Source of the DNA: Thermus caldilimi
GTDB taxonomy: Bacteria > Deinococcota > Deinococci > Deinococcales > Thermaceae
Reading direction: 5' to 3'
NCBI RefSeq assembly: GCF_004684245.1
Contig: NZ_CP038452.1
Span: forward strand, 854,796 to 918,795
Length of the DNA: 64,000 bases
This document shows, piece by piece, positions 27,701 through 38,085 of the stretch. Both the position numbers and the translations under genes were made by a program. Under the pieces are notes generated by a model, which saw only the letters and a list, made by a program, of their open reading frames with translations, was not told the DNA's origin and searched no databases. Position 1 is the first letter of the stretch. Each line of letters opens with the position of its first letter.

Positions 27701-28527
27701 TGGTGCGACTGGTCTTCGTGGACGTGGACGGTACCTTGGTGGGCAAGGAGGGGGTGCCGGAGTGCGTGTGGCCAGCGGTGGAGGCCTTAAGGGCCAAAGG
27801 CATCCGCCTAAGCCTCATCACCGGTCGGCCGGGCCGGGGGCACGCCCTGGCTTACGCCCGCAGGCTGGACCCCGCAGGTCTCCACGTGTTCGAGTCTGGG
27901 GCAGTGGTCCTGGCGTTGTCCCGGGATCCTCACTCCCCTCCCGCTCACCCCCTCCTGGTGGAGGCCCTGCCCCAGGAGGCGGCCCGGGAAGCCATCCGCC
28001 TGGCCCGCAGGCTGGGGCTTCCCCTCGAGGGCTACACCGCCGACGGGGGCTTTTTCGTAGAGGGGGATAGCCCCCTCCTAAAGGCCCACCAGGAACTCCT
28101 GGGCGTGGTGGCCGAGGAAGCGGACCTGCTAAGGCTTCCTACCCCCCTGGTCCGCCTCCAGGTGCTGGCCGAGGCCCAAGCCCCCCTGGGCGCCCTCATG
28201 GACCCTTTGCCCCAGGACCTCCAGGCCCACGTGGCGGAAAGCCCCAGGATGCCCGGGGTGCGGTTCGTATCCCTGACCAAGCGGGGCGTGAGCAAGCTCT
28301 CGGCCGCCCGCTTTGTGGCGGAAAGCTACGGCCTGACCCTGGCCCAATGCGCCATGGTGGGGGATGGGGAAAACGACCTGGAACTTATCCAAGGAGTAGG
28401 CCTGGGCATCGCCATGGGGAACGCTTCGCCCCAGGTCAAGAAAGCGGCCCAACGGGTGGTGGCTCCCGTGGAGGCATGCGGCCTGGCGGAGGCCCTTGCC
28501 AGCCTATTGCCCAGTCAAAGGCCTTAA
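27700..28527 (+). CDS. HAD-IIB (Cof-type) sugar-phosphate-like phosphatase
   Basis: 275 residues. Motif I FVDVDGTLVG carries the nucleophilic Asp; LITGRPGRG is motif II; Lys in SLTKRGVSK and VGDGENDLEL are motifs III and IV. The cap domain (about 85-190) is of type IIB. The start ATG 27700 overlaps the phzF-like stop. Substrates in this family are sugar, nucleotide or cofactor phosphates and cannot be told here. Confidence 0.9.
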   Translation: MVRLVFVDVDGTLVGKEGVPECVWPAVEALRAKGIRLSLITGRPGRGHALAYARRLDPAGLHVFESGAVVLALSRDPHSPPAHPLLVEALPQEAAREAIRLARRLGLPLEGYTADGGFFVEGDSPLLKAHQELLGVVAEEADLLRLPTPLVRLQVLAEAQAPLGALMDPLPQDLQAHVAESPRMPGVRFVSLTKRGVSKLSAARFVAESYGLTLAQCAMVGDGENDLELIQGVGLGIAMGNASPQVKKAAQRVVAPVEACGLAEALASLLPSQRP

Positions 28528-28804
28528 GGGAATGGCTTAAACCGCGCCCATACCACCCGCCCATCCCGATAAACGCCTGTCCCTTCCACCCAACCTGGAG
28601 CCAAGCTGGGGGTAGCAGACCCGAGCCCCGGGGGCAGAGCCAAGAAGCGCTTTCCATTCCGGTCCGCCGCGAGAATCCCTTGGAAAAGGAGCTGGCAAAC
28701 ACGGGTGCCAGGCCTCGGGAACCTCTGCGCACGCGGCAGGCTGTGCCTTCAAGCAGGGAAAGGCCTTCCCCCGTTGAGCAGGCCTCTAGGGCTATAGCCA
28801 ACAC
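28524..28804 (-). pseudogene. Possible small protein gene with one frame break
   Basis: This stretch between the HAD gene and asnS has no clean long frame. Read on the minus strand from GTG 28804, one frame gives LAIALEACSTGEGL...VFASSFSKG. After one added G at 28677-28679 it continues as ILAADRNGKRFLALPPGLGS and ends VVWARFKPFP at a stop abutting the HAD gene. The second half reads like real protein. No family is recognised. It may be a small gene broken by a base-call error, or decayed remnants. Confidence 0.3.
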
Positions 28805-28884
28805 ACCGCGAGGTCATGCCCTTCACCCCTCAGGTTCAGGGTAGGGAATGCAGGCAAGCGCCAGGTAAACCCCTCGAGGCCCTT

Positions 28885-28890
28885 TAGGAT
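28885..28890 (+). promoter_or_regulatory. -10 element of asnS (leaderless)
   Basis: TAGGAT ends eight bases before ATG 28899. The overlapping TATAAG at 28890-28895 is an alternative but leaves only three bases. No clear -35 was found. Confidence 0.4.
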
Positions 28891-28898
28891 ATAAGGGT

Positions 28899-30215
28899 AT
28901 GCGGGCCTTTATTGATGAGATCGCCAGATACGAGGGACAGGAAGTGGAGCTCAGGGGATGGCTCTACCAGAAGCGCTCCAAGGGAAAGATCCACTTCCTC
29001 ATCCTCCGGGACGGTACCGGCTTTCTCCAGGCCACCCTTTTTAAGGGGGAGGTACCGGAGGAGGTCTTTGAAGAGGCGGGCCATCTCCCCCAGGAAACCG
29101 CCCTCAAGGTCTATGGCCTGGTGCGACGGGACGAAAGGGCCCCAGGGGGCTTTGAGCTTTCCGTGCGCGGCCTCGAGGTGGTGAGCCTCCCGCAAGCGGA
29201 GTACCCCATCGGCCCTAAGGAGCACGGGATCGACTTCCTCATGGACTACCGGCACCTTTGGCTCCGCCACCGCCGCCCCTTTGCGGTGATGCGCATCCGG
29301 GACGAGGTGGAAAGGGCCATACACGACTTCTTCGCCGAGCGGGGCTTCCTACGCTTTGACGCCCCCATCCTCACCCCAAGCGCCGTGGAGGGCACCACCG
29401 ACCTCTTCCAGGTGGACCTCTTTGATGGGGAAAAGGCCTACCTCTCCCAGTCGGGGCAACTTTACGCGGAGGCCGGAGCCTTGGCCTACGGGAAGGTCTA
29501 CACCTTCGGCCCCACCTTCCGCGCAGAGAGGAGCAAAACCCGCCGCCACCTTTTGGAGTTCTGGATGATTGAGCCCGAGGTGGCCTTCATGACCCACGAA
29601 GAGAACATGGCCCTGCAGGAGGAGTTGGTGAGCTACCTGGCAGGGCGCATTCTGGAGCGCAGGGCAAAGGAGCTGGAGATGCTGGGGCGGGACCCCAAGG
29701 TGCTGGAACCCGCCGCAGAAGGAAACTACCCCCGCCTCACCTACAAGGAAGCCGTGGCGCTGGTAAACCGGCTAGCAGAGAAGGACCCCGATCTATCCCC
29801 TCTTCCCTACGGGGAGGACTTCGGCGCCCCCCACGAGGCCGCCCTAAGCCGCCAGTTTGACCGGCCTGTCTTCATAGAGCGCTACCCCGCCCGCATCAAG
29901 GCCTTTTACATGGAGTCGGACCCGGAGGATCCGGAACTGGTCCTCAACGACGACCTCCTTGCCCCCGAGGGGTACGGGGAGATCATCGGGGGTAGCCAGA
30001 GGATCCATGACCTGGAACTTCTACGCAGGAAAATCCAAGAGTTCGGCCTCCCAGAGGAGGTCTACGACTGGTATCTGGATCTGAGGCGCTTTGGTAGCGT
30101 GCCCCATTCGGGTTTCGGATTGGGCCTCGAGCGTACCGTGGTCTGGATCTGCGGCCTCGCCCACGTGCGCGAGGCGATTCCCTTCCCCCGGATGTACACC
30201 CGGATGCGGCCCTAA
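28899..30215 (+). CDS. asnS: Asparaginyl-tRNA synthetase
   Basis: 438 residues. The N-terminal OB fold ([20 protein letters not shown]) is followed by the class II core: motif 2 [28 protein letters not shown], and motif 3 [15 protein letters not shown]. The [10 protein letters not shown] segment is typical for AsnRS. It charges tRNA-Asn directly. It ends four bases into the convergent pdxT gene. Confidence 0.96.
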   Translation: MRAFIDEIARYEGQEVELRGWLYQKRSKGKIHFLILRDGTGFLQATLFKGEVPEEVFEEAGHLPQETALKVYGLVRRDERAPGGFELSVRGLEVVSLPQAEYPIGPKEHGIDFLMDYRHLWLRHRRPFAVMRIRDEVERAIHDFFAERGFLRFDAPILTPSAVEGTTDLFQVDLFDGEKAYLSQSGQLYAEAGALAYGKVYTFGPTFRAERSKTRRHLLEFWMIEPEVAFMTHEENMALQEELVSYLAGRILERRAKELEMLGRDPKVLEPAAEGNYPRLTYKEAVALVNRLAEKDPDLSPLPYGEDFGAPHEAALSRQFDRPVFIERYPARIKAFYMESDPEDPELVLNDDLLAPEGYGEIIGGSQRIHDLELLRRKIQEFGLPEEVYDWYLDLRRFGSVPHSGFGLGLERTVVWICGLAHVREAIPFPRMYTRMRP

Positions 30216-30787
30216 AGGCCCGCTAGCTCCAGGAAGTACCGGTGAAGCCTGGGGTCCTGGGTAAGCTCGGGGTGGAAAGTGCTGGCCAAAATCTTACCCT
30301 GGCGCACCAGTACAGGTAGGCCCTCTAGCTCCGAAAGCACCTCTACTCCTTCTCCCAGGCGGCGGAAGGCGGGAGCCCGGATGAAGACCCCGTGGAAGGG
30401 CCCCAGGCCCCGAATCTCCAAGTCTTCCTCAAAGCTCTCCACCTGCCGGCCAAAGGCGTTGCGCTCCACCGCCACGTCCAGCACTCCCAGCCGGGGCTGT
30501 TCGGGGTAGCCTAGAATCTCCCGGGCAAGCCAGATGGCCCCGGCGCAGGTGCCAAAGAGGGCAAGGGAGCCCTCCCCCACCCGCCTTCGCACCTCCTCTT
30601 CTATGCCATACTCCCGAGCCAGCTTGCCGATGGTGGTGGACTCGCCCCCCGGGATCAACAAAGCGCTCACTCCTTCCAGGTGCTCCTTCTTACGCACCTC
30701 CTTAGCCTCTATCCCCAAGCGCCTAAGCGCTTCCTTGTGTTCACGGAAATCCCCCTGTAGGGCCAAAACGCCAACCACGCTCCTCAT
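30212..30787 (-). CDS. pdxT: Pyridoxal 5'-phosphate synthase glutaminase subunit
   Basis: 191 residues. The class I glutaminase triad is visible: Cys in [11 protein letters not shown], and His and Glu in [20 protein letters not shown] is the conserved binding loop. PdxT supplies ammonia to PdxS for PLP synthesis. The start ATG 30787 is seven bases after the nhaA stop. Its partner pdxS lies 3.7 kb upstream on the same strand, with three metal/ion genes between them. Confidence 0.96.
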   Translation of the reverse strand: MRSVVGVLALQGDFREHKEALRRLGIEAKEVRKKEHLEGVSALLIPGGESTTIGKLAREYGIEEEVRRRVGEGSLALFGTCAGAIWLAREILGYPEQPRLGVLDVAVERNAFGRQVESFEEDLEIRGLGPFHGVFIRAPAFRRLGEGVEVLSELEGLPVLVRQGKILASTFHPELTQDPRLHRYFLELAGL

Positions 30788-30794
30788 CCTGGAC

Positions 30795-32048
30795 CTAGGC
30801 CCGGGCCCTGTCAAGGGAAGCCCGCACCAGGATAAACCCCAGTAGCCCCGCCAGCAGGGAAGCGGAGAGGATCCCCACCTTGGCCTGGTCCAGCAGGCCC
30901 TCCTCAAAGGCCAATCCGGCAATGAAAAGGGCCATGGTGAAGCCAATGCCCGCAAGGAAACCCACCCCTAGGATGGCCTTCAGGTCCACCCCTTCGGGTA
31001 AAACCCCAAGTCTCAAGCGCAAGGCGAGCCAGACCAAAAGCAGGATTCCCAGGGGTTTACCCAGCAAAAGCCCCAGGGCCACACCGAGGGCCACCGCTCC
31101 GAACTCTAGGCCCGTCAACGCCACCCCGGCATTGAAGAAGGCAAAGGTGGGAAGTACCCCGTACGCCACCCAGGGATGCAGGGTGTGCTCCAGGCGGTGC
31201 AGGGGGCTTTGGGCCTCTCCCACCTCTTCCTCCAAGGCCTCCAGTTCCCCTTCCAGGGCCTCAGGATCCGTTTCCATGGCAGCTCCCTGAAAAGGCCTGC
31301 CCCGCCGCAAAGGTATGGCCAAGGCCAGGAGCACCCCGGCCAAAGTGGCGTGAAGGCCGGACTTCAGAACAAAGTACCAAAGGGGCAGTCCTAAGAGCAG
31401 GTAAGGCCACAGGTACCAAATCCCCACCCGGTTCAGGAGAAGGAGTACCCCTAAGGTCAGGGCTGCCAGGAGAAGGTAGGTTCCCTCGAGGCCCCCCGTG
31501 TAGAAAAGGGCGATGACCAGAACCGCCCCCAGGTCATCCACAATGGCCAAGGCGGTGAGAAAGAGCTTTAACCCCAAGGGCACCCGGGGTACCAGAGCCA
31601 ACACCCCTAGGGCAAAAGCGATATCGGTGGCCATGGGCACGCCCCATCCCCGGGCCTGGGGCAGGCTGGGATTGACCATGAGGTAGAGGACAGCGGGAAA
31701 GGCCATACCTCCCAAAGCCCCCGCCAGGACTAGGCCCGCTTTACGAAGCTCCTTCAGCTCCCCGGAAAGAATTTCCCGTTTGAGCTCCAACCCCACCAGC
31801 AGGAAGAACAGGGCCATCAGAAGGTCGTTGACCCAAAGGAGGAGGGGCTTTTCTAGGGAGAAACCGCCAAAGCGCAAGCCTACCGGAATTTCCCGCAAAG
31901 CAAAGTACGCCGCGGCCCCTGGGGAGTTGGCCAACACAAAGGCGAGAAAAGCTGCCAAAAAGAGGACCAAACCCCCCTTGGCTTCGCTCTCAAGGAACTG
32001 CTCCAGAAGTCTGGGATACCTGGGCCTGGGCATGGAATGACTATACAC
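30795..32048 (-). CDS. nhaA: Na+/H+ antiporter NhaA
   Basis: 417 residues from GTG 32048 (ATG 32033 is the alternative). It has about 12 membrane helices. The ion-binding paired aspartates are in [20 protein letters not shown], and [20 protein letters not shown] and [13 protein letters not shown] are family signatures. The cytoplasmic loop with many glutamates (about 255-280) is typical. It exports Na+ in exchange for protons. The start overlaps the zntA stop. Confidence 0.95.
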   Translation of the reverse strand: MYSHSMPRPRYPRLLEQFLESEAKGGLVLFLAAFLAFVLANSPGAAAYFALREIPVGLRFGGFSLEKPLLLWVNDLLMALFFLLVGLELKREILSGELKELRKAGLVLAGALGGMAFPAVLYLMVNPSLPQARGWGVPMATDIAFALGVLALVPRVPLGLKLFLTALAIVDDLGAVLVIALFYTGGLEGTYLLLAALTLGVLLLLNRVGIWYLWPYLLLGLPLWYFVLKSGLHATLAGVLLALAIPLRRGRPFQGAAMETDPEALEGELEALEEEVGEAQSPLHRLEHTLHPWVAYGVLPTFAFFNAGVALTGLEFGAVALGVALGLLLGKPLGILLLVWLALRLRLGVLPEGVDLKAILGVGFLAGIGFTMALFIAGLAFEEGLLDQAKVGILSASLLAGLLGFILVRASLDRARA

Positions 32049-34095
32049 GGCTCCACAAAAGACGCAGGCTGTTCACCGTCACCAACACCAGCGCCCCGTT
32101 GTCCGCCAGCACCGCAGCCCAAAGCCCCGTGTACCCCAGGAGGGTGGTGAGGAGGAAAAGCCCCTTGAGCCCCACCGCCAGGGCCACGTTCTGGCGGACC
32201 ACGCCCAGGGTCAGGCGGCTTAGACGGAAAGCCCGGGGCAAGGCCGCAAGGCTTAGAAGGCCCACGTCCGCTCTCTGCAAGGCCGCTTCGGCGCCCTCGG
32301 CCACCGCCAGTCCCACCGTAGCCCGGGCCAGGGCGGGGGTGTCGTTGACCCCGTCCCCCACCATGGCCACCCTGCCCCTTCCCTCCATCTCCTCCACCAG
32401 GCGGAGCTTCTCCAGGGGGGAAAGACCAGCCCGGACCTCCTCGGAAGCCAGCCCCAAGGCCGTGGCCAAGGCCAGGGCGGAGGCCTCCCGGTCGCCGGTG
32501 AGCAGGACAGGCTTAAGGCCCAGCTGGCGTAGCTTGGCCAAAGCTTCCCGAGCCTCGAGGCGAGGGGTATCCTGGAAGGCCAAGAGGGCCAGGGGAGCCC
32601 CTTCCCTAACCAGGAGGGAAAGGCTTAGGCCTTCCTCCGCCAAGGCCTTCCCCTGGGCCTGCACCCCAGGGGACAGGTCCCAGGCTTCTGGCCGCACCAA
32701 GCCCACCTCCCGGCCCTCCACCCGGGCGAAGGCCCCGAGGCCCGGCACCGTCCGGTGCTCCTCCGAGGGCAAAGCCTCAGGACCCGAAGCCTCCCGCACC
32801 GCCCGAGCAAGGGGATGGGAGGAGCCTTCCGCTACCCCTTTGGCTAGGGCCAAGGCCTCCTCCCTGGAAACCCCAAAGGTAACCACCCGCACCAGGGTGG
32901 GCTTTCCCAGGGTCAGGGTTCCCGTCTTGTCCAAGGCCACAAAGCGCACCCCGGCCAGGCGCTCCAAGGCCGCCCCGCTCTTAAAGAGCACCCCCGCCCT
33001 GGCCCCCCGGGCTACCCCCGCGGCGATGGCTGCCGGCACCGAGACCACCAGGGCGCAGGGACAGGCGATGAGGAGAAGGGCTAAGGCCTTGTACACATGC
33101 CCAAGGAAATCCCCCTGAAAAAGGGGAAGGACCAGGGCCACAAAGCCTGCCAAGGCCAGGACCGCCGGGGTGTAGCGACGGCTAAAGGCATCCACCACCC
33201 GCTCCGCCTGGCTTTTCTTGAGAAGGGCCTCCTCCGCCAGGCGTTCCATCTCCGCCAGGAAGCCCTCCTCGGGAAGGCGCTCCACCTTTACCACCAGGCT
33301 TCCCTCCACCACCAGGCTGCCCCCGTAAACCCGATCCCCTGCTCCCTTGGGCCTAGGCAGGGGCTCCCCGGTGAAGGCGGCCTCCTCCAAGGAAGCCTGC
33401 CCCGACACCACCACCCCGTCGGCCGGTACCCGCTCCCCCGGGGGCACCCGCACCAGGTCCCCCACCCGCAGGGCACTTAGGGGCACCTCCTCCAAGCCGC
33501 CTTCCCTCAGGCGGTAGGCCCTTCGGGGAAGAAGCTCTCCCAGAGCGAAAAGGGCCCGTCTGGCCTGGGCCACGCTATAGGCCTCCAATACCTCCCCCAC
33601 GAGGAAGAGAAAAACCACCACCGCCGCCTCGGCCTCCGCCCCGATGAGGAGGGCTCCCAACGTGGCCACCGTGACCAGGGCCTGCATGCTGAAGGGGTTT
33701 TTCCGAAAAAGGGACGCCGCACGGCGGGCAAGGGGGAAAACCCCCACCAAGGCCGCCAGCCCATAACCCCAAGGGGCTAGTCCGGGAAAGAGGAAGGAGG
33801 CTAAAAAGGCCGCCAGGAGAAGCCCCCCAGAAGCCAAGGCCCAGCGCCAGGGTCCCAAAACACCCCTGCTCGTTTCCCCCTCGGGCTTCAAGCGATAGCC
33901 CAAGGCGGAAACCGCCTTTTCCGCCTCCTTCTCCGCCCCGGGAACCTCGAGGTGCAGGTACGCCTTACCGCTGGCAAAGCTAACCTGGGCCTGCACCACC
34001 CCAGGTACCCTGGAAAGGGCTTTCTCCACCTTTAAGGCGCAGTCGGCGCAGTCCAGACCCTCCACCCGGAACACGCGAACCCTGGGAGCCTCCAT
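32041..34095 (-). CDS. zntA: Zn/Cd/Pb-type P1B ATPase (ZntA-like)
   Basis: 684 residues. An N-terminal metal-binding domain has DCADC (Cys16, Cys19). The membrane metal site CPC is in [14 protein letters not shown] (Cys345-Cys347), and the last helix carries [20 protein letters not shown], the ZntA-type Asp. The phosphorylation motif is DKTGT (Asp389), with GDGVND downstream. The DCxxC and CPC...VPAA pattern favours Zn2+/Cd2+/Pb2+ export rather than copper. It follows an SmtB/CadC-like repressor and has a leaderless promoter with an operator-like palindrome. Confidence 0.93.
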   Translation of the reverse strand: MEAPRVRVFRVEGLDCADCALKVEKALSRVPGVVQAQVSFASGKAYLHLEVPGAEKEAEKAVSALGYRLKPEGETSRGVLGPWRWALASGGLLLAAFLASFLFPGLAPWGYGLAALVGVFPLARRAASLFRKNPFSMQALVTVATLGALLIGAEAEAAVVVFLFLVGEVLEAYSVAQARRALFALGELLPRRAYRLREGGLEEVPLSALRVGDLVRVPPGERVPADGVVVSGQASLEEAAFTGEPLPRPKGAGDRVYGGSLVVEGSLVVKVERLPEEGFLAEMERLAEEALLKKSQAERVVDAFSRRYTPAVLALAGFVALVLPLFQGDFLGHVYKALALLLIACPCALVVSVPAAIAAGVARGARAGVLFKSGAALERLAGVRFVALDKTGTLTLGKPTLVRVVTFGVSREEALALAKGVAEGSSHPLARAVREASGPEALPSEEHRTVPGLGAFARVEGREVGLVRPEAWDLSPGVQAQGKALAEEGLSLSLLVREGAPLALLAFQDTPRLEAREALAKLRQLGLKPVLLTGDREASALALATALGLASEEVRAGLSPLEKLRLVEEMEGRGRVAMVGDGVNDTPALARATVGLAVAEGAEAALQRADVGLLSLAALPRAFRLSRLTLGVVRQNVALAVGLKGLFLLTTLLGYTGLWAAVLADNGALVLVTVNSLRLLWSRV

Positions 34096-34101
34096 GCCCC
34101 C

Positions 34102-34131
34102 AGGGTAGCATCGCTTGAATGGACGTTCAAG
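34102..34131 (-). promoter_or_regulatory. zntA promoter with SmtB/CadC-type operator
   Basis: Minus strand: TTGAAC (34125-34130), 17 bases, TACCCT (34102-34107), then six bases to ATG 34095. The perfect inverted repeat CTTGAACGTCCATTCAAG (34114-34131) covers the -35 and spacer and matches the TGAA-N6-TTCA shape of ArsR/SmtB operators. It also overlaps the repressor gene's stop codon. Confidence 0.7.
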
Positions 34132-34486
34132 TATTCTCTAGCGCGTGCTCCAGGGCTCCTTCCAGCAGCCTCTCCACGTGGTGGTCCGCCAGGCGGTAAT
34201 AGACCTGCTTCCCCTCCCGGCGGAAGGCCACCAGCCGGGCCTGGCGCAGAAGCCTGAGCTGGTGGCTCACCGCGGAAACCGAAACCCCGGCAAGGAGGGC
34301 CAGATCGCACACGCAAAGCTCCTCCGCCGCCTTCAACGCCAGAAGAAGGCGCATCCGGGTGGGGTCGGCCAAAGCCTTAAGGAGGAGGGCGGCTTCCCCT
34401 AGCACCGCCCCCTCGGGCAAGGCCGCGCGGGCCTTCTCCACCCGCTCAGGGTGGATCTCGTACACCCCACACACTGCCCGCGCCAT
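34127..34486 (-). CDS. ArsR/SmtB-family metal-responsive repressor
   Basis: 119 residues, winged-helix. ELCVCDLA (Cys58, Cys60) matches the alpha-3N/CadC-type site. The C-terminal helix has Asp101, His103, His114 and Glu117 with the exact spacing of the SmtB alpha-5 zinc site. Having both sites suggests Zn2+ and Cd2+/Pb2+ sensing. The recognition helix is [13 protein letters not shown]. It is encoded 31 bases before zntA and probably controls it. Its own upstream neighbour is pdxS, 26 bases away. Confidence 0.92.
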   Translation of the reverse strand: MARAVCGVYEIHPERVEKARAALPEGAVLGEAALLLKALADPTRMRLLLALKAAEELCVCDLALLAGVSVSAVSHQLRLLRQARLVAFRREGKQVYYRLADHHVERLLEGALEHALENT

Positions 34487-34512
34487 GGCCTTACCCTTAC
34501 CCTGGGCTTCCC

Positions 34513-35394
34513 TTACCAGCCTCGCTTGGCCAGGCGCTCCTCTTCCCTAAGCTGGTCCAGGTTGATGCCCACCATGGGCTCGCCCAGGTCCTCGGAAACC
34601 TCGGCCAGCACCTCGGGATCGTTGTAGTGGGTCACCGCCCGCACGATGGCCCGGGCCCGCTTCTTGGGATCCCCAGACTTGAAAATGCCACTTCCCACGA
34701 AAACCCCATCCATGCCCAGGTGCATCATGAGGGCCGCGTCCGCGGGGGTGGCGATGCCGCCAGCGGCGAAGTTCACCACGGGAAGGCGGCCGTGGTCGTG
34801 GACCCACCTTACCAGCTCCAAGGGAGCCCCGATCTCCTTGGCGTAGGCCACGAGTTCGTCCTCCCGGAGGGACTGGACGTAGCGGATCTGCTTCCACATG
34901 GTGCGGGCGTGGCGCACCGCCTCCACCACGTTGCCCGTGCCCGCCTCCCCCTTGGTGCGGATCATGGCCGCCCCTTCAGCGATGCGCCTCAGGGCCTCCC
35001 CCAGGTCCCGGGCCCCGTTCACGAAGGGCACCTTGAACTTCCATTTGTCAATGTGGTGCTCCTCATCGGCGGGGGTGAGGACCTCAGACTCGTCGATGAA
35101 GTCCACCCCGATGGCCTCGAGGATCATGGCCTCCACGAAGTGCCCGATCCGCACCTTGGCCATCACGGGAATGGACACCGCGGCCATGATCTCCTTGATG
35201 ACCTTGGGGTCGGACATGCGGGCCACACCCCCCTGGGCGCGGATGTCCGCGGGAACCCGCTCCAGGGCCATCACCGCCACCGCCCCCGCCTCCTCGGCGA
35301 TCACCGCCTGCTCGGGGGTGGTCACGTCCATGATCACCCCGCCCTTGAACATCTCGGCAAAGCCGGTCTTGATCTGGAAGGTACCCTTCTCCAT
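34513..35394 (-). CDS. pdxS: Pyridoxal 5'-phosphate synthase lyase subunit
   Basis: 293 residues, family-normal and highly conserved. TIM-barrel signatures are [20 protein letters not shown], the catalytic lysine in [14 protein letters not shown], the second lysine in [19 protein letters not shown] and [17 protein letters not shown]. It builds PLP from ribose 5-phosphate, glyceraldehyde 3-phosphate and ammonia. The start ATG 35394 has GGAGG five bases upstream; ATG 35406 is the alternative. Confidence 0.97.
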   Translation of the reverse strand: MEKGTFQIKTGFAEMFKGGVIMDVTTPEQAVIAEEAGAVAVMALERVPADIRAQGGVARMSDPKVIKEIMAAVSIPVMAKVRIGHFVEAMILEAIGVDFIDESEVLTPADEEHHIDKWKFKVPFVNGARDLGEALRRIAEGAAMIRTKGEAGTGNVVEAVRHARTMWKQIRYVQSLREDELVAYAKEIGAPLELVRWVHDHGRLPVVNFAAGGIATPADAALMMHLGMDGVFVGSGIFKSGDPKKRARAIVRAVTHYNDPEVLAEVSEDLGEPMVGINLDQLREEERLAKRGW

Positions 35395-35481
35395 CCCGTC
35401 CTCCATCCTCCAGCTTACCGCCCGGCGGGTCAAGCCCAAAGAAGCCGGGGGCCCAAAGGCCCCCACGGCGCTAAGGCCCAC

Positions 35482-36678
35482 CTAGGGCAGATAGGCCAAG
35501 GGGTTGCGGGCCACCCCGCCCACCCGCACCTCAAAGTGCAGGTGGGGCCCGGTGGACCAACCGGTGGACCCCACGTACCCGATCACCTGCCCGGCTTCCA
35601 CCCACTGGCCCGCCCGCACGGCGATGCGGGACATGTGGGCGTAAAGGGTTTCCACCCCTCCACCATGATCCAGCACCACGTGGAAGCCGTACCCCACCGA
35701 GCTCCAACCCGCCACCTCCACCTGGCCCGCCTTGGCGGCCACGATGGGGGTGCCGTAAGGAGCAGCCAGGTCGATCCCCGTGTGGTAGCGCTGGAAAGCT
35801 CCCCGCTGGCCGAAGTAGGTGGTGATACGAAAGTCGGAAAGGGGCCAGCGCATGGCCCCTTCCTGGTAGCTCACCCGCCGCACCTGGGGCTGCTGGGCCT
35901 GGGCCCGCCGCGCCTCCTGGGCGCGCTGTTGGGCCAAAGCCTGCTGCCTCCTGCGTTCCTCCGCCAGGCGCCTCAGCTCCTCCTGGCGGCGCCGCTCGGC
36001 CTCGAGGCGGGCTTGGCGCTCCGCCTCCTGTTTGGCCAAAAGGCGCTGGTACGTGGTTTTGGCCTGAATGCCGGGCAGGAGGACCAGGTCCCCTGGCTTC
36101 AAATCCAAGGGATCCTTCACCCCATTGGCCCGGGCCACCGCCACCGGGGAGAGGCCGAAACGGGCCGCCAGGTCCACCAGGGTCTGCCCCTCGGACAGGG
36201 ATACCACCAAGCCCCTAGCCCCTTTGGGAATGTAAAGGACACTCCCCGCCACCAGCTGGTCTAGGCTTTCTAAGGAAGGGTTAGCGGAAACCAAGTCCAG
36301 GACGCTTACACCATAACGGCTCGCCACTCCCTGCAGGGTATCCCCCGGGCGTACCCGGTACACCTCCACCCCCGGGGGTACCCGGGGGGAACGGTCCTCC
36401 ACGGCCGCCAAGGGGATAAGTAGCCTCTGCCCCACCTGCAAGCGGTCGCTTTGCAGGTTGCTGGACCACAGGATGTGCCTTGGATCCACCCCATAACGAG
36501 CGGCAATCTGCACCAGGGTATCCCCGGGCTTCACCTCGTAGAGCACCCACCCCTTTTTAGCCGCCTGGCCCACCTCCACCGTGTTCTCGGGAAGGGGAAG
36601 GGGGCTAAGAATAGGGAGCTTAGCAAAGGCCAGAGAGGAAACCAATAGGCATAAACTTCCCCACCATATTCCCCGCAA
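35482..36678 (-). CDS. LysM/M23 peptidase, EnvC/NlpD-like
   Basis: 398 residues. A signal peptide (SLCLLVSSLAFA) is followed by three LysM repeats (about 46-92, 106-152, 159-200), a charged Glu/Arg/Gln-rich coiled coil (about 208-258) and an M23 domain with HTGIDLAAPYGTP and HLHFEV. The zinc ligands are His/Asp of HxxxD and His of HLH, so the enzyme looks active. It likely binds and cleaves peptidoglycan or activates amidases. TTG 36678 is chosen because GGGAGGTGA precedes it. Confidence 0.92.
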   Translation of the reverse strand: MRGIWWGSLCLLVSSLAFAKLPILSPLPLPENTVEVGQAAKKGWVLYEVKPGDTLVQIAARYGVDPRHILWSSNLQSDRLQVGQRLLIPLAAVEDRSPRVPPGVEVYRVRPGDTLQGVASRYGVSVLDLVSANPSLESLDQLVAGSVLYIPKGARGLVVSLSEGQTLVDLAARFGLSPVAVARANGVKDPLDLKPGDLVLLPGIQAKTTYQRLLAKQEAERQARLEAERRRQEELRRLAEERRRQQALAQQRAQEARRAQAQQPQVRRVSYQEGAMRWPLSDFRITTYFGQRGAFQRYHTGIDLAAPYGTPIVAAKAGQVEVAGWSSVGYGFHVVLDHGGGVETLYAHMSRIAVRAGQWVEAGQVIGYVGSTGWSTGPHLHFEVRVGGVARNPLAYLP

Positions 36679-36717
36679 CGCTCACCTCCCAAAAAACCCC
36701 GCCCAAACCTCGCGGGG

Positions 36718-36723
36718 ATTATA
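36718..36723 (-). promoter_or_regulatory. Promoter -10 of the LysM/M23 gene
   Basis: A perfect TATAAT with TGG directly before it (extended -10). The -35 is weak (TTGCGT 19 bases, or GCGTTT 17 bases upstream). The leader is about 35 bases and includes GGGGTTTTTT and a strong SD. Confidence 0.65.
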
Positions 36724-36759
36724 CCAGGACCAAGCAGGGAAAACGCAAGGGGCACAAGG

Positions 36760-36790
36760 CCTTGGGGGGCGGAAAGCCCGCCCCCCAAGG
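36760..36790 (-). terminator. Terminator of rho
   Basis: A perfect 13-bp stem (CCTTGGGGGGCGG with its complement) and a 5-base loop lie 12 bases after the rho stop codon on the minus strand. No pure T-run follows, but the stem is strong. The stem can also form on the opposite strand. Confidence 0.7.
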
Positions 36791-36801
36791 GAAAATCCCG
36801 C

Positions 36802-38085
36802 CTAACGGGCGGCCAAGGACGCCAGAAACTCCTTGTTGTTCTTGGTACGCCCCAAACGGGCCAGGAGCATCTCCATGGCCTCCGCCGGGTCCATGTCCGC
36901 CAGGACCTTGCGCAGAAGCCACATCTTGTGCACCACCTCCTCGCCCAAGAGGAGCTCCTCCCGACGGGTCCCGGACTTCAGGATGTCGATGGCCGGGAAG
37001 ATGCGCCGCTCCTCGAGGCGGCGGGAAAGGTGGAGCTCCATGTTGCCCGTCCCCTTGAACTCCTCAAAGATCACGTCGTCCATGCGGCTTCCCGTTTCCA
37101 CCAGGGCGGTGGCCAGGATGGTGAGGCTTCCCCCACCCCTTATGTTCCTGGCCGCTCCCAAGAAGCGCTTGGGGAAGTAGAGGGCAGCGGAGTCCAAACC
37201 GCCCGACAGGGTACGGCCCGTGGGCGGGGTTACCAGGTTGTTGGCCCGGGCCAGGCGGGTGATGGAGTCCAGGAGGATCATCACGTGCCCCCCATCCTCC
37301 ACGATGCGCTTGGCCCTCTCATGGACGAACTCCGCCACCCGGATGTGGTTCTGGGGAGGTTCATCAAAGGTGCTGGCGATGACCTCAGCTCCCTGGACGC
37401 TTTCCCGGAAGTCCGTGACCTCCTCGGGGCGCTCATCGATGAGGAGCACGATCACCTTGATGTCGGGTTCATTCTTCAGGACCGCATTGGCGATCTTCTT
37501 GAGCAGGGTGGTCTTGCCCGCCTTGGGCGGGGCCACGATGAGCCCCCGCTGCCCCCGGCCGATGGGGGCCAGGAGGTCGATCACCCGGGTGGAAAGCTCA
37601 TCGGGGGTGGTCTCCAGCCGGATCTGCCGGTCAGGGAACTGGGGGATGAGCTCGTCAAAGCGGGGCCGGTTCTTGGCGGCCTCGGGATCCAGATCGTTCA
37701 CCGCCTCCACCTTGAGGAGGGTGCCGTAGCGCTCGTTCTCCCGCGGAGGCCGCACCCGGCCCACGATATAATCCCCGCTCCTCAAGGCATACTGCCGGAT
37801 GAGCCCCGCAGAGACGATGGCCACCCTGGATTCCAGGTTGTATAGGTTCTCGGTGATGAACCCATAGCCATCCGGGCTGATCTCCAGGTAACCCTTGACC
37901 AGCTGCAAACCCTCCCCTTGGGTCTGCCGCTCCAGGAGGGCCATGATGAGCTGGTCCTTCTTCATGCGCTTGTAGTTCTCAATCCCCGCTTCCTGGGCCA
38001 GCAGGTGGAGCTCCGGAAGGATCTTGGCCGAAAGCTCCTGGTAGGTGAGGGGCGCTTCTTGTTGGGTATCCGCTTTTCTCCTCAT
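36802..38085 (-). CDS. rho: Transcription termination factor Rho
   Basis: 427 residues. The RNA-binding N-domain includes [13 protein letters not shown]; Walker A is [11 protein letters not shown]; Walker B is [15 protein letters not shown]; the Q- and R-loops are in [20 protein letters not shown] and [12 protein letters not shown]. Rho is a hexameric RNA helicase that ends transcription. It overlaps the transaldolase stop by four bases, so the two are co-transcribed. Confidence 0.98.
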   Translation of the reverse strand: MRRKADTQQEAPLTYQELSAKILPELHLLAQEAGIENYKRMKKDQLIMALLERQTQGEGLQLVKGYLEISPDGYGFITENLYNLESRVAIVSAGLIRQYALRSGDYIVGRVRPPRENERYGTLLKVEAVNDLDPEAAKNRPRFDELIPQFPDRQIRLETTPDELSTRVIDLLAPIGRGQRGLIVAPPKAGKTTLLKKIANAVLKNEPDIKVIVLLIDERPEEVTDFRESVQGAEVIASTFDEPPQNHIRVAEFVHERAKRIVEDGGHVMILLDSITRLARANNLVTPPTGRTLSGGLDSAALYFPKRFLGAARNIRGGGSLTILATALVETGSRMDDVIFEEFKGTGNMELHLSRRLEERRIFPAIDILKSGTRREELLLGEEVVHKMWLLRKVLADMDPAEAMEMLLARLGRTKNNKEFLASLAAR

